Shown here piece after piece: positions 38,259 to 47,342 of a stretch of 64,000 bases of DNA. Each line of letters begins with the position of its first letter. The stretch's first letter is position 1. The stretch is from Streptomyces sp. LaPpAH-108 (GTDB taxonomy: Bacteria > Actinomycetota > Actinomycetes > Streptomycetales > Streptomycetaceae), in contig NZ_KB891994.1 in NCBI RefSeq assembly GCF_000373625.1, positions 186,001-250,000 on the forward strand. The letters are read 5' to 3'. Under the pieces are notes generated by a model. That model was not told the origin of the DNA. It ran no database searches and saw nothing but the letters and a program-made list of their open reading frames with translations. The translations under genes and the position numbers were made by a program.

Positions 38259-40772
38259 TCAGCGACCGCTGCCCAGCCCCAGCTCGAACCACACCGTCTT
38301 CCGGTGCCCGCTCCCGCTCGCGCCCCACTCCCGCGCCAGCCGGTTCACCACCCGCAGCCCCCGGCCCTCCTCGTCCCCCGGGCCCGCGGCGAGCAGTCGG
38401 GGCAACTCCGGTTCCGCGTCGGTGACTTCGAAGAGCAGCGCGTCGGTGCGCACCACCCGCAGCCCGACCGAGCCGCCCCCGCCGTGCCGTACGGCGTTGG
38501 TGACGACCTCGCTGACCAGCAGCCGGGCCGTCTCGACGACCTGCGGCAGCCCCCACTCCAGCAGCCGGTCGGCGATCAGCCGACGGGCGCGGGCCACTTC
38601 GCGCGGGTCGGCCTCCAACTGCCATTCGGCCACATGGTCGTCGGGGATGCCGTTGAGCCGGGCCATCAGCAGGGCCACGTCGTCCTTGCGGCCACCGCGG
38701 GTGTTGAGGGCGCGGATGATGGTGTCGCAGGCGGTGTCCATCGAGGCGGCGGGATGCGCGGCGGACTCGCAGAGCGCGGCCAGGCCCTCCCCGATGTCGG
38801 TGCCGCGCACCTCGACCAGGCCGTCGGTGCACAGCACCAGCCGGTCGCCGGGCGCCACCCGGATCACATCGGCCTCGAAGGGCACCCCGCCCACGCCGAT
38901 GGGGGCGCCGGTGGGCAGGTCGAGCAGGGTGCTGCTGCCGTCCTCGGCGCGGACCAGGACGGGCGGGATGTGTCCGGCGTTGGCGAGCTGGAGTTCGCCG
39001 CGGATCGGGTCGTAGACGGCGTAGAGACAGGTGGCGAGGTAGTTCTCGCCGAGGCGTCGGGCCAAGTCGTCCAGGTTGCGCAGGAGTTGGGCGGGCGGGG
39101 TGGCCATCGCGGCCATGGTCTGGACGGCGGTGCGCAACTGGCCCATCATCGCGGCCGAGTTGAGGCCGTGGCCCATCACGTCGCCGACGACGAGGGCGGT
39201 GCGGGAGCCGGGCAGCTTGATGGTGTCGAACCAGTCGCCGCCGATCCGCCCGAGCAGGGTGCCCGGCAGATAGCGGGTGGCCACGTCGCACCCCGCCATG
39301 CGCGGGGTGACCTGCGGCAGCATGCTGTCCTGGAGGGTGTCGGCGACGTTCTCCTGGTAGGTGTACATGCGCGCGTTGTCGAGCACGAGCCCGGCGCGGG
39401 CGGCGAGTTCGGCGCCGGTGGTGCGGTCCATGTCGTCGAAGGCGGGCCGGTCCGGGCGGCGCATCAGCACCATGAATCCGAGGACGACGTTGCGCGCCTT
39501 GAGCGGGACGATCAGCAGGGAGCGACCGCCGATGAGCGGCCTGAGGTCGCGCTTCTCGAACTCGCCGGAGATCCGCTCGGACAGTTCGTCGGTGACCTTC
39601 GGGATGAGGACCGGCTCACCGGTGACCATGCACTTGTAGAACGGGGTGTGTTCGGGGAAGGCGAAGGACTCGCCGACCGGCACGGTGTCGTCCCAGCGAC
39701 CGGGTTCGTCGTTGTGCTCGACCCAGACGCGGTGCATGTCGGTGGTCGCGTCGGGCGGCCCGTCCGGGAAGCCCTCGCCCGCGAGCACGGCGGCGCGCAG
39801 ATGCGTACCCGCGAAGTCCGCGAAGCGGGGTACGGCGGCGCTGGTCACCTCGCGGATGGTGGCGCCGAGGTCGAGGGAGGTGCCGATGGCCGAGCTGACC
39901 TCGTTGAGGAATTCCAGCCGCTCGCGTACGGCCGCGTACTCCAGGTCGTGTTCGGCTCCGGCGGGGATCACGGGGGCGCTGCGCCGGGCGGGGACAACGC
40001 TGTCAACGTGCACACGGCCCGCCCTGCGCGGCACGCCCCAGTACGGGGTGACCGGCACCCGGTCGGACTGGTTGAACTCCAGGACGGGATAGCCGAGTTC
40101 GAGCACCTGGGAGACGATGCGGGCGCTGAGTCCCGGGCCCATGCTGGGCAGGATCTCGGGCAGCCGCCGGGCCAGTCCGTCGGGGTCGGGGAGTTCGGTG
40201 TGGCGGGCGAAGCCGGGGGCGATGCGCTCGGTGGTCTCGTCCGCGTGGCCGCGTTCGGCGCGCAGCCGGGTGGCGTCGGCGGCGAGCACCAGCATCCGGG
40301 AGGGGCCGGGGCCGACCAGCGGGTAGGCCCACCAGAGCACGTCGATCCGCTCGGCCTCGGCGGAGTCCTCGAACTCCGCCGAGGCCGCGTCCCTCGTGTC
40401 CTTCTCATCCTTCTCGGGGGTCAGTCGGGCCCGTCCGGCGGTCGGATATCCCGTCTCGCCGCCGAGCGAGACCCGCAGATCGGGTCCGAGGCCGTCGTAC
40501 ACCTCGTCGGCGTAGGCGTCGTGGGCGCCGTCACCGGCGGGTGCCGCATCGGGCAGATCGTCGGGCAACGCCCCCGCGACGGGGAGCAGATCGGCGGCCG
40601 GGCGGCCCACCGCCTCCTCGCGGCCGGGACCGAACAGCCGACGGGCCCCGCTGCTCCAGTGGGAGACGAGTCCGGCGCGGTCGACGACCACCACGGCCAG
40701 CGGGATCCGGCCCGGCGCGGTGTCATCGGCGCCGCGGCCGGGAGGTGTGTCCCGTTCGCTGCCACGGTCCAT
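38259..40772 (-). CDS. SpoIIE/RsbU-type PP2C phosphatase with PAS, GAF and HATPase domains
   Basis: An 837-residue signalling protein. In order: a PAS-like domain (about 20-75, PLAVVVVDRAGLVSHWSSGA), a long variable region, a GAF domain (about 285-460, ending LLIVPLKARNVVLGFMVLMR), a PP2C-type SpoIIE phosphatase (about 480-690, with GGDWFDTIKLPG, GDVMGHGLNSAAMM and LCTDGLVEVRG), and a C-terminal RsbW-like HATPase (about 705-837, SEVVTNAVRHGGGG and GRGLRVVNRLAREWG). It should control an anti-sigma-factor antagonist by phosphorylation and dephosphorylation. The ATG at 40772 follows GAGAGGG; the GTG at 40826 has no ribosome site. There is no adjacent sigma factor or antagonist, as is common in Streptomyces. 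Confidence 0.93.
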   Translation of the reverse strand: MDRGSERDTPPGRGADDTAPGRIPLAVVVVDRAGLVSHWSSGARRLFGPGREEAVGRPAADLLPVAGALPDDLPDAAPAGDGAHDAYADEVYDGLGPDLRVSLGGETGYPTAGRARLTPEKDEKDTRDAASAEFEDSAEAERIDVLWWAYPLVGPGPSRMLVLAADATRLRAERGHADETTERIAPGFARHTELPDPDGLARRLPEILPSMGPGLSARIVSQVLELGYPVLEFNQSDRVPVTPYWGVPRRAGRVHVDSVVPARRSAPVIPAGAEHDLEYAAVRERLEFLNEVSSAIGTSLDLGATIREVTSAAVPRFADFAGTHLRAAVLAGEGFPDGPPDATTDMHRVWVEHNDEPGRWDDTVPVGESFAFPEHTPFYKCMVTGEPVLIPKVTDELSERISGEFEKRDLRPLIGGRSLLIVPLKARNVVLGFMVLMRRPDRPAFDDMDRTTGAELAARAGLVLDNARMYTYQENVADTLQDSMLPQVTPRMAGCDVATRYLPGTLLGRIGGDWFDTIKLPGSRTALVVGDVMGHGLNSAAMMGQLRTAVQTMAAMATPPAQLLRNLDDLARRLGENYLATCLYAVYDPIRGELQLANAGHIPPVLVRAEDGSSTLLDLPTGAPIGVGGVPFEADVIRVAPGDRLVLCTDGLVEVRGTDIGEGLAALCESAAHPAASMDTACDTIIRALNTRGGRKDDVALLMARLNGIPDDHVAEWQLEADPREVARARRLIADRLLEWGLPQVVETARLLVSEVVTNAVRHGGGGSVGLRVVRTDALLFEVTDAEPELPRLLAAGPGDEEGRGLRVVNRLAREWGASGSGHRKTVWFELGLGSGR

Positions 40773-41325
40773 GACCCAGGCCCTCTCTCCCACGGCTGTC
40801 CGCAAACGATCTGTGCCGCCCGCCACTACCGTACGGGTGCGTCCGGTCGCGATGTGGGGAGATTCCTGGAATTGGTCGCCCCGCCCCGGACCGGCCCGCC
40901 CACCGCGCCCCCGTCACGCTCCCGGCGCACGCTCCCACCCGAGCGGGGCGCGCACGCCACCCGGGCCCGACAGCACACTCCGTCCGAGCCTGACGGCGCA
41001 CGCCACCCCGGACCAGGCACACACACCGCCCGGACCAGGCGGCACACACCGCCCGAGCCCAGCAGCGCACCCCGCCCGGACCAGGCGCACACTCCGCCCG
41101 AGCCCGGCAGGGCACGCCACCCGGCCCAGCCAGCGCACTCCGCCCGAGCCAGCACACGCCCCGCCCAGGCGCGCGCCCCAAGCGAGCCGACCGCACGCCC
41201 CGACCGAACCCGGCGCGCGCCCCAAACAAGCCGGACACACGCCCCGACCGAACCGTCCGAGCCCGCACCGAGCCCAACCGCTCCCGCCCCAGACCCGCAC
41301 GCCCGGCACGGAAACGGCCCCGCCC
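40773..41325. repeat. 553-bp gap with degenerate GC-rich tandem repeats
   Basis: Between the phosphatase start and the MFS stop (both minus strand), about 40920-41290 is built from degenerate units of some 22-27 bp with the theme GGCGCACACTCCGCCCGAGCC. The spacing drifts, so it is not a clean array. Frames open on both strands through it are compositional and show only Pro/Arg/His/Thr-rich sequence. The end nearest 40773 should hold the phosphatase promoter. Confidence 0.6.
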
Positions 41326-43758
41326 TCAGTCCTCGTGCCCCAGCTGAAGATCCCGCTCGGTACGCCCCCCACCCGCCACCTGCAGCACCGTGGCGACCGG
41401 CGGATACCCCGCCGCGATCACCGTGTACTCCCCGGAGGACAGGTCCACGAACCGGAAGGTCCCGTCCGCGCCGGTGGTGAGCGTGTCGACCACGTTCCCG
41501 GCGGCGTCGAGCAGGGTCACGCGCGCGTCCTCCACGGCACGCCCGCCGGTCGCCCGGACGGTGCCCTTGAGGACGGCGCCGCCCGCGAGTTCGACGTCCT
41601 GCCGGGTCTCGCGCGCGGCCTGGACGGAGACCGGGAGCGCGGCGGGGCGGAAGGCGGGGGCGCTCGCGGCGAGGGTGTACTCCCCCGCGACGAGTTCGGT
41701 GATGACGTAGCCGCCCTCGCGTCCGCTGCGGGTGGTGGCGACGACCTCGCCGTGCACGTTGGTGAGGGTGACGATGGCGTCGCGTACGGGGCTGCCGTCG
41801 GCGGTGACCACGCTTCCGGCGAGGCGCCCGGCGCCGCCGAGCACCACGTCGAGTTCGACGGGCCGTTCGCCGACGGTGACGGAGACGGCCTGCGGCTGGT
41901 GGCCTCCGGCGGCGGCGATCAGGACGTACGAGCCGGAGCCCGGGGTGGCGAGCGCGTAGCGGCCGTCGTCGCCGCTCGCACCGCGTCCGATCTGCTGTCC
42001 GGCGACGTCGATCAGGGTGAGCGCCGCGCGCGGCACCACGGTCCCGTCGGGGTGCTGCACCGTGCCGCACACGGGGATTCCGGCCGCGTACGGCGAACGC
42101 GCGTGCGGTACGGCGGAGTTGAACGGCGCCGTCTCCGGCTCGGTGGCGGGGGCGGGGGCGTTGTGGGACACCAGTGGTTTCTCCTTGAGGAAGAAGGCGA
42201 TGACGAGGCCGAGGACGAGCACCGGGACCAGATAGAGGAAGATCCGGGGCATCGCGTCGGCGTAGGCGCGGATGTAGGCGTCGCGCAGGTCCGCGGGCAG
42301 CGCGTGGACGAGCTGCGGGGTGATGGACTGCGCGTCCGGCAGCTTGGCTCCGGCACCCGGTGGCAGGTCCTCGCGCAGGGCGTCGGTGAGCCGGTTCGCG
42401 AAGAGGGTGCCGAAGATGGCGGCGCCGACGCTGCCGCCGATCTGCCGGAAGTAGTTGTTGGCGCTGGTGGCGGTGCCGAGGTCGGTGGGGCGCACGGAGT
42501 TCTGCACGGCGAGGACGAGGACGGGCATGACCAGGCCGATGCCGGTACCGAGGACGGCCATCCAGATGCTGTACGCCAGCCGGGAGGTGTCGACTTCGAG
42601 CAGCGAGAGCAGCCACATGCCGAGCGCGGCGAGCGCGCTGCCGAGCAGCGGGTAGAGCCGGTAGCGGCCGGTGCGGCTGATGAGCTGGCCGCCGATGATG
42701 GAGGCGCCGACGATCCCGGCCATCATGGGCAGCATCAGCAGCCCGGACTCGGTGGCACTGGCGCCGTCGACCATCTGGAGGAAGGTCGGCAGATAGCTGG
42801 CCGCGCCGAAGAGGGCGACGCCGATCACCAGGCCGACGAGTCCGGAGACGTTGAAGACGGAGTCCCTGAACAGCCGGAGCGGGATGAGGGGTTCGGCAGC
42901 GAAGCGCTCGGCGACGAGGAAGAGCACGATCGAGGCGAGCGCGCCCGCGCCGAGCCCGAGGATCTGCCGGGAGCCCCAGGCGTACTCGGTCCCGCCCCAG
43001 CTGGTCAGCAGCACCAGGCAGGTCGAGGCGGCGGCGAGCAGCAGGGCGCCGGGCACGTCGAGCCGGGCCCGCACGCGCGGCCGGGGCAGCTTGAGGACGA
43101 GGGCGACGACGCAGAGGGTGACGAGCCCGAAGGGGACGTTGATGTAGAAGCACCAGCGCCAGGAGAGGTGGTCGGTGAAGTAGCCGCCGAGCAGGGGTCC
43201 GGCGACGGAGGCGAGGCCGAACACGGCGCCGATCAGGCCCATGTAGCGACCGCGCTGCCGGGGCGGCACGATGTCCGCGATGATCGCCTGCACGCCGATC
43301 ATGAGGCCGCCCGCGCCGATGCCCTGGACGGCGCGGAAGGCGATCAGCTGGTCCATGCTCTGCGCGCGTCCGGCGAGCGCGGAGCCGACGACGAAGACCA
43401 CGATGGCGAAGAGGAAGACGCCCTTGCGGCCGAAGAGGTCCCCGAGCTTGCCGTAGAGCGGCAGGCCGATGGTGGAGGTCAGCAGATAGGCGGTGATCGC
43501 CCAGGACATCTTGTCCAGGCCGTGCAGCTCACCGACGATCTTCGGCAGCGCGGTGGCGACGATCATCTGGTCGAGCGCGGCGAGGAGCAGCGCGCACATC
43601 AGCCCGAGGAAGACCAGCCGGACCCGGCGCGGCCCGAGACCGAGGCCGGACCCGGGAGTCGGCGGTTCCGCGTCCGCCTGTTCGGCCGGGACCGGGATCG
43701 GGATCGTCGCGGCGATCCCCTCGTCCGGCTCGTCCCGCACCAGCGTCGTCCCGGCCAC
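41326..43758 (-). CDS. DHA2-type MFS exporter with three C-terminal Ig-like (carboxypeptidase-regulatory-like) domains
   Basis: An 810-residue protein. Residues about 50-545 form a 14-helix EmrB/QacA-type drug:H+ antiporter, with the motif-A sequence [13 protein letters not shown], motif C-like [20 protein letters not shown] and a loop entry YINVPFGL. From about 560 to the end lie three tandem 80-residue beta-sandwich domains, each with a xxGTVxxxxGxxVxxAxVTLxxxxG start and a GxYxLxxxxGxYxLxA end: [26 protein letters not shown] and [12 protein letters not shown]. These are the carboxypeptidase-regulatory/transthyretin-like family. The GTG at 43758 follows GAGGGG. The substrate is unknown. Confidence 0.9.
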   Translation of the reverse strand: MAGTTLVRDEPDEGIAATIPIPVPAEQADAEPPTPGSGLGLGPRRVRLVFLGLMCALLLAALDQMIVATALPKIVGELHGLDKMSWAITAYLLTSTIGLPLYGKLGDLFGRKGVFLFAIVVFVVGSALAGRAQSMDQLIAFRAVQGIGAGGLMIGVQAIIADIVPPRQRGRYMGLIGAVFGLASVAGPLLGGYFTDHLSWRWCFYINVPFGLVTLCVVALVLKLPRPRVRARLDVPGALLLAAASTCLVLLTSWGGTEYAWGSRQILGLGAGALASIVLFLVAERFAAEPLIPLRLFRDSVFNVSGLVGLVIGVALFGAASYLPTFLQMVDGASATESGLLMLPMMAGIVGASIIGGQLISRTGRYRLYPLLGSALAALGMWLLSLLEVDTSRLAYSIWMAVLGTGIGLVMPVLVLAVQNSVRPTDLGTATSANNYFRQIGGSVGAAIFGTLFANRLTDALREDLPPGAGAKLPDAQSITPQLVHALPADLRDAYIRAYADAMPRIFLYLVPVLVLGLVIAFFLKEKPLVSHNAPAPATEPETAPFNSAVPHARSPYAAGIPVCGTVQHPDGTVVPRAALTLIDVAGQQIGRGASGDDGRYALATPGSGSYVLIAAAGGHQPQAVSVTVGERPVELDVVLGGAGRLAGSVVTADGSPVRDAIVTLTNVHGEVVATTRSGREGGYVITELVAGEYTLAASAPAFRPAALPVSVQAARETRQDVELAGGAVLKGTVRATGGRAVEDARVTLLDAAGNVVDTLTTGADGTFRFVDLSSGEYTVIAAGYPPVATVLQVAGGGRTERDLQLGHED

Positions 43759-43868
43759 GTGACCGCTCCCCTCGTCGCATTTTTCGCACATTTCCCGCGT
43801 CAAGGGACAACTGCGAACAAGTACGGCGAGTTACGGCCAAAGCTCAAAGGGAATCGATGTCACCCGAA

Positions 43869-43898
43869 CCGGTGAAGGGCACAACACCCCTTCACCGG
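43869..43898 (-). terminator. inverted repeat between SRPBCC and MFS genes
   Basis: A perfect 11-bp stem, CCGGTGAAGGG (43869-43879) with CCCTTCACCGG (43888-43898), and an 8-nt loop. It sits 23 nt past the SRPBCC stop (minus strand) and ahead of the MFS promoter. Confidence 0.75.
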
Positions 43899-43921
43899 AC
43901 GGATGTTGAGACAGCCGGGGG

Positions 43922-44365
43922 TTACTTCTCCACCTGGGCGGCGAGGTTGGCGAGGATCGCGCCGTAGATCCGGTCGAGGCCCTTGGGCGCGAAGGTGCGC
44001 TCGAAGAAGCCGCCGATGCCGCCCGCGCCCTTCCAGGTGGTGGTCGCGACGACGCGGGTCCTGCCGTCACCGGCCGGGGTGACCCGCCAGGTGGTGACCA
44101 TGGTGGAGTTGCGGTCCTTCTCGACCAGCTCGCCGTCGGTGGGCTCACTGACCTCCAGCAGGCAGTCGCGCACGCGCTTGCTGGTGGCCTGGAGCTTCCA
44201 GTGGACGAGGGTGCCCGCGCCATCGCCGCCCTCGCGCACCTCGTACTCGCTGAAGTGCTCGGGGAGCAGCCGGGGGCGGCTGTCGCGGTAGTCCGCGAGC
44301 GCGTCGAACACCGTCTCGGCGTCCGCCGCCACGATCCGTTCCGTAGTGGCCTCGACCTGCGCCAT
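43922..44365 (-). CDS. SRPBCC family (polyketide cyclase-like) protein
   Basis: A 147-residue START-like helix-grip protein. ATTERIVAADAETVFDALADY is the first helix/strand, the central sheet follows, and WKGAGGIGGFFERTFAPKGLDRIYGAILANLAAQV is the long C-terminal helix. It has a hydrophobic cavity but no catalytic residues that I can name. The family binds lipids, steroids or polyketides and some members are cyclases. The ATG at 44365 has GGAGGAAA at good spacing. It is divergent from the Rv2578c-type gene, whose LexA box lies 104 nt away, so it might share DNA-damage control (inference). Confidence 0.88.
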   Translation of the reverse strand: MAQVEATTERIVAADAETVFDALADYRDSRPRLLPEHFSEYEVREGGDGAGTLVHWKLQATSKRVRDCLLEVSEPTDGELVEKDRNSTMVTTWRVTPAGDGRTRVVATTTWKGAGGIGGFFERTFAPKGLDRIYGAILANLAAQVEK

Positions 44366-44468
44366 CGCTTTCCTCCACGAGCTGGTTCCTGGGGTTCGGC
44401 CAAGCCAATCACCCGGGGGCCCGGGGGCCCAAATCGGGGGCGGCCGAACCGGGCTCCGCCCGTCAAGG

Positions 44469-44480
44469 GAACACATGTTC
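44469..44480 (+). promoter_or_regulatory. LexA/SOS box
   Basis: GAAC-ACAT-GTTC matches the Gram-positive/actinobacterial LexA consensus GAAC-N4-GTTC exactly in its core, including the R-N-R-Y middle. It overlaps the -35/-10 spacer of a promoter with -10 TATTCT (44481-44486), 32 nt upstream of the radical SAM gene. Confidence 0.8.
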
Positions 44481-44486
44481 TATTCT
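44481..44486 (+). promoter_or_regulatory. -10 element of the SOS-regulated promoter
   Basis: TATTCT fits TAnnnT and touches the LexA box. Transcription would begin about 7 nt later, giving a leader of about 20 nt that includes the CGAGGAGG ribosome-binding site. The -35 at 17 bp is poor, as expected for a LexA-repressed promoter. Confidence 0.55.
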
Positions 44487-44512
44487 GGGTTTCGAGCTAC
44501 CGAGGAGGCGTC

Positions 44513-45559
44513 ATGCGCTGGGAGAACCTGACCGACGAGTCCGGTGGTCACGGCCGGACCCCCGACGGCGCGCTGTTCGAGGCGGGCGCCGTCACGACCC
44601 GGACGTTCGACACCCCGGAATTCGCGGGCATCACCTTCCACGAGGTGCGCGCCCGCTCGATCCTGAACCGGGTGCCGGGCGCCTCGCGGATGCCGTTCGA
44701 ATGGACGGTGAACCCGTACCGGGGCTGCTCGCACGCCTGCGTGTACTGCTTCGCCCGCAAGACGCACAGCTATCTGGATCTCGACACCGGCCTCGGCTTC
44801 GACAGCCAGATCGTCGTCAAGGTCAATGCCCCCGAGGTGCTGCGCCGCCAGCTCGCCGCGCGCAGCTGGCGGGGCGAGCACGTGGCGATGGGCACCAACG
44901 TGGACTGCTACCAGCGCGCGGAGGGCCGCTACCGGCTGATGCCGGGCATCATCGACGCCCTCACCGAGTACGCGAACCCCTTCTCCATCCTCACCAAGGG
45001 CACCCTGATCCTGCGCGACCTGGACCGGCTGACCCGCGCGGCCGAGGTGACCGACGTCGGCGTCTCGGTCTCGGTCGGCTTCACGGACCCCACGCTGTGG
45101 CGCACGGTGGAGCCGGGCACCCCCGCCCCCGAACGGCGCCTGGACGTCGTCCGCGCCCTGGCCGAACGGGGCATCGGCTGCGGGGTCCTCATGGCCCCGG
45201 TCATCCCCTTCCTCAGTGACGAACCGGACCAACTGCGCGCCACCGTACGGTCGATCGCCGCCTCCGGCGCCACCTCCGTCACCCCGCTGGTGCTGCATCT
45301 GCGCCCCGGCGCCCGCGAGTGGTTCATGAGCTGGCTCGCCCGGCACCACCCCCACCTGGTCCCGCGCTACGAACGCATGTACGCCCGCACCGCCTACGCC
45401 CCCACCTGGTACCAGCGCCGTATCACCCGCCAGGTCCACGAGCTGGCCCGCGAGTACGGCATCGGGCCGACCCGGGCGAGCACGACACGCGGAGTCCGCC
45501 GGGAGCAGGAGCCCACGGAGCCGTCCGCCGCCGAGCCGACCCAGCTCACGCTGATGTAG
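44513..45559 (+). CDS. Rv2578c-family radical SAM protein
   Basis: A 348-residue radical SAM enzyme with the motif CSHACVYC (CX3CX2C) in GCSHACVYCFARKTH (about residues 74-88), preceded by VPGASRMPFEWTVNPYRG. This opening is the hallmark of the Rv2578c family, related to DNA-photoproduct-lyase-type proteins. The rest is a complete partial TIM barrel (FDSQIVVKVNAPEVLRRQL, SILTKGTLILRDLDRLT, VTDVGVSVSVGFTDPTLW). The ATG at 44513 follows GAGGAGG. The upstream LexA box agrees with the DNA-damage induction reported for the mycobacterial homologue. The substrate is unknown; a nucleic acid repair role is plausible. Confidence 0.94.
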   Translation: MRWENLTDESGGHGRTPDGALFEAGAVTTRTFDTPEFAGITFHEVRARSILNRVPGASRMPFEWTVNPYRGCSHACVYCFARKTHSYLDLDTGLGFDSQIVVKVNAPEVLRRQLAARSWRGEHVAMGTNVDCYQRAEGRYRLMPGIIDALTEYANPFSILTKGTLILRDLDRLTRAAEVTDVGVSVSVGFTDPTLWRTVEPGTPAPERRLDVVRALAERGIGCGVLMAPVIPFLSDEPDQLRATVRSIAASGATSVTPLVLHLRPGAREWFMSWLARHHPHLVPRYERMYARTAYAPTWYQRRITRQVHELAREYGIGPTRASTTRGVRREQEPTEPSAAEPTQLTLM

Positions 45560-45705
45560 TCCACCCGGCGCGTTCGAGCGCATCCCGCGACCCGATCGGG
45601 TCAAGTCCGGCGAAGACGCGTTCGCACGGAGGCTCCGTCCGGGACGATGCGGCGTGGACCGCGGCCGGCGCGGTCCGCGCCGCACGCCGTACCCGGGAGG
45701 ACTCC

Positions 45706-47274
45706 TTGAGAACACGCGCAGCCGTGCTGTGCGCGGCCACCGCCGTGCTGGCGACCTCGCTCACGAGCACCCACGCCCAGGCCGCGCCCGCCCGGGACAC
45801 GGCGGGCATCACCTGGAAGGACTGCGGCAGCGGCTCGTCCCCGGCCCTCCAGTGCGGCTCGCTGAAGGTCCCCCTGGACCGGACCCGCCCGGACGGGCCG
45901 CAGGTCACGCTCGCCCTCTCGCGCGTCCCGCACACCGCGAAGACCTCCCAGGGCCCGCTGCTGGTCAACCCCGGCGGCCCCGGCGGCAGCGGCCTCTCGC
46001 TCGCCGGGTTCGTGGCGTCCTCGCTGCCGAAGAAGGTCGCCGCGCAGTACGACGTGATCGGCTTCGACCCGCGCGGCGTCGGCAAGAGCACCCCGGCCCT
46101 GGACTGCGCGCCCGGCCACTTCGACCCGGTGCGCCCCGACAGCGTGCCGAGCACCGCCGCACTGGAGCGGAAGAACGTGGAGCGGGCCCGCGCCTTCGCC
46201 ACCGCCTGCGCCCGCGCCCACGCGGACGTGCTGCCGTACATCGACACGGTGGACGCCGTGCGCGACATGGACGCGATCCGCGCGGCCCTCGGCGCGCCCC
46301 GCATCAGCTACTTCGGCTACTCCTACGGCACGTATCTGGGCGCGGTCTACGCCAAGCTCTTCCCGCAGCGGGTGCACCGTCTGGTCCTGGACTCGATCGT
46401 GGATCCGACCGGCGTCTGGTACGAGGACAACCTCGCCCAGGACGTCGCCTTCGACGACCGCCACCGCGCCCTGATGGCCTGGATCGCCAAGAACGACACG
46501 GCGTACCGGCTCGGCACGGACCCGGCGAAGGTCGAGGAGAAGTGGTACGCGATGCGCGCCGCCCTCGCGAAGAAGCCCGCCGGGGGCAAGGTGGGCGCCT
46601 CCGAGCTGGAGGACACCTTCATGCCGGGCGGCTACTACGACGGCTACTGGCCCACCCTGGCCGAGGCATTCTCCGCCTACGTCCGCGACAAGAAGACCGC
46701 CCCGCTGGTGGCGGCGTACGAACGGCTCGCGGCGGTCGACCCCTCGGGCGACAACGGCTACAGCGTCTACACGGCCGTGCAGTGCCGGGACGCGGGCTGG
46801 CCCCGGGACTGGTCGCGCTGGCGGCGGGACGCCTGGCGGACGCACGCGAAGGCGCCCTTCATGACCTGGAACAACACCTGGTACAACGCGCCCTGTGCCT
46901 TCTGGCCGACCGGTCCCCGGCAGCCGGTGAACGTCGCCAACGGCAAGCTGTCCTCCGCGCTGCTCTTCCAGGCGACGGGCGACGCCGCGACCCCGTACGC
47001 CGGGGGCGTCATGGCGCACCGGCTGCTGGCCCACTCCAGCCTGGTGGTCGAGGAGGGCGGCGGCAACCACGGTGTCACGCTGAGCGGCAACGACTGCCTG
47101 GACACCTACCTCGCGGACTATCTGGCCGACGGTACGGTCCCGCGCGGGCGCGGCCTCGTCGACGCGACGTGCGCGAAGTCCCCGGGCCCCGAGCCCGAGC
47201 CCCGCACGGCGAAGCGGGCCGCCACGGTGGCCCGCGGCTCCACCCTGCACGGGCTGCTGGGCTTCCGCCGCTGA
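45706..47274 (+). CDS. secreted tripeptidyl aminopeptidase-like alpha/beta hydrolase
   Basis: A 522-residue secreted serine hydrolase. The TTG at 45706 is chosen because GGGAGG ends 5 nt upstream and it starts the signal peptide (LRTRAAVLCAATAVLATSL, cleavage near AQAAPA). The catalytic domain has the oxyanion loop LVNPGGPGGSG, FDPRGVGKS, the nucleophile in FGYSYGTYLG and the C-terminal SsaTE-like half with Asp in TGDAATPYAGG and His in GGGNHGV. This is the plan of Streptomyces Tap/SlpD-type tripeptidyl aminopeptidases, which remove N-terminal tripeptides from secreted proteins. Cysteine pairs in the mature part suggest disulfides. Confidence 0.92.
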   Translation: MRTRAAVLCAATAVLATSLTSTHAQAAPARDTAGITWKDCGSGSSPALQCGSLKVPLDRTRPDGPQVTLALSRVPHTAKTSQGPLLVNPGGPGGSGLSLAGFVASSLPKKVAAQYDVIGFDPRGVGKSTPALDCAPGHFDPVRPDSVPSTAALERKNVERARAFATACARAHADVLPYIDTVDAVRDMDAIRAALGAPRISYFGYSYGTYLGAVYAKLFPQRVHRLVLDSIVDPTGVWYEDNLAQDVAFDDRHRALMAWIAKNDTAYRLGTDPAKVEEKWYAMRAALAKKPAGGKVGASELEDTFMPGGYYDGYWPTLAEAFSAYVRDKKTAPLVAAYERLAAVDPSGDNGYSVYTAVQCRDAGWPRDWSRWRRDAWRTHAKAPFMTWNNTWYNAPCAFWPTGPRQPVNVANGKLSSALLFQATGDAATPYAGGVMAHRLLAHSSLVVEEGGGNHGVTLSGNDCLDTYLADYLADGTVPRGRGLVDATCAKSPGPEPEPRTAKRAATVARGSTLHGLLGFRR

Positions 47275-47277
47275 GCC

Positions 47278-47297
47278 GGTGCCGGGCCACCGGCACC
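47278..47297 (+). terminator. short hairpin after aminopeptidase gene
   Basis: GGTGCC (47278-47283) pairs with GGCACC (47292-47297) across an 8-nt loop, 3 nt after the stop. There is no U-tract. Moderate support only. Confidence 0.5.
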
Positions 47298-47342
47298 CGA
47301 ATTCACGCGCGGCACCCCCGGGACCTTCCCTAGGGTGCCGCC

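Noticed and set aside
38109..41480. Very long plus-strand open frame over the phosphatase gene
   Set aside because: Composition artefact opposite a clear SpoIIE/HATPase protein; it ends in Pro/His/Arg-rich repeats over the GC tract.
40720..43875. Plus-strand open frame of about 1050 codons opposite the MFS gene
   Set aside because: The minus strand encodes a clear 14-helix transporter; the plus translation has no family features.
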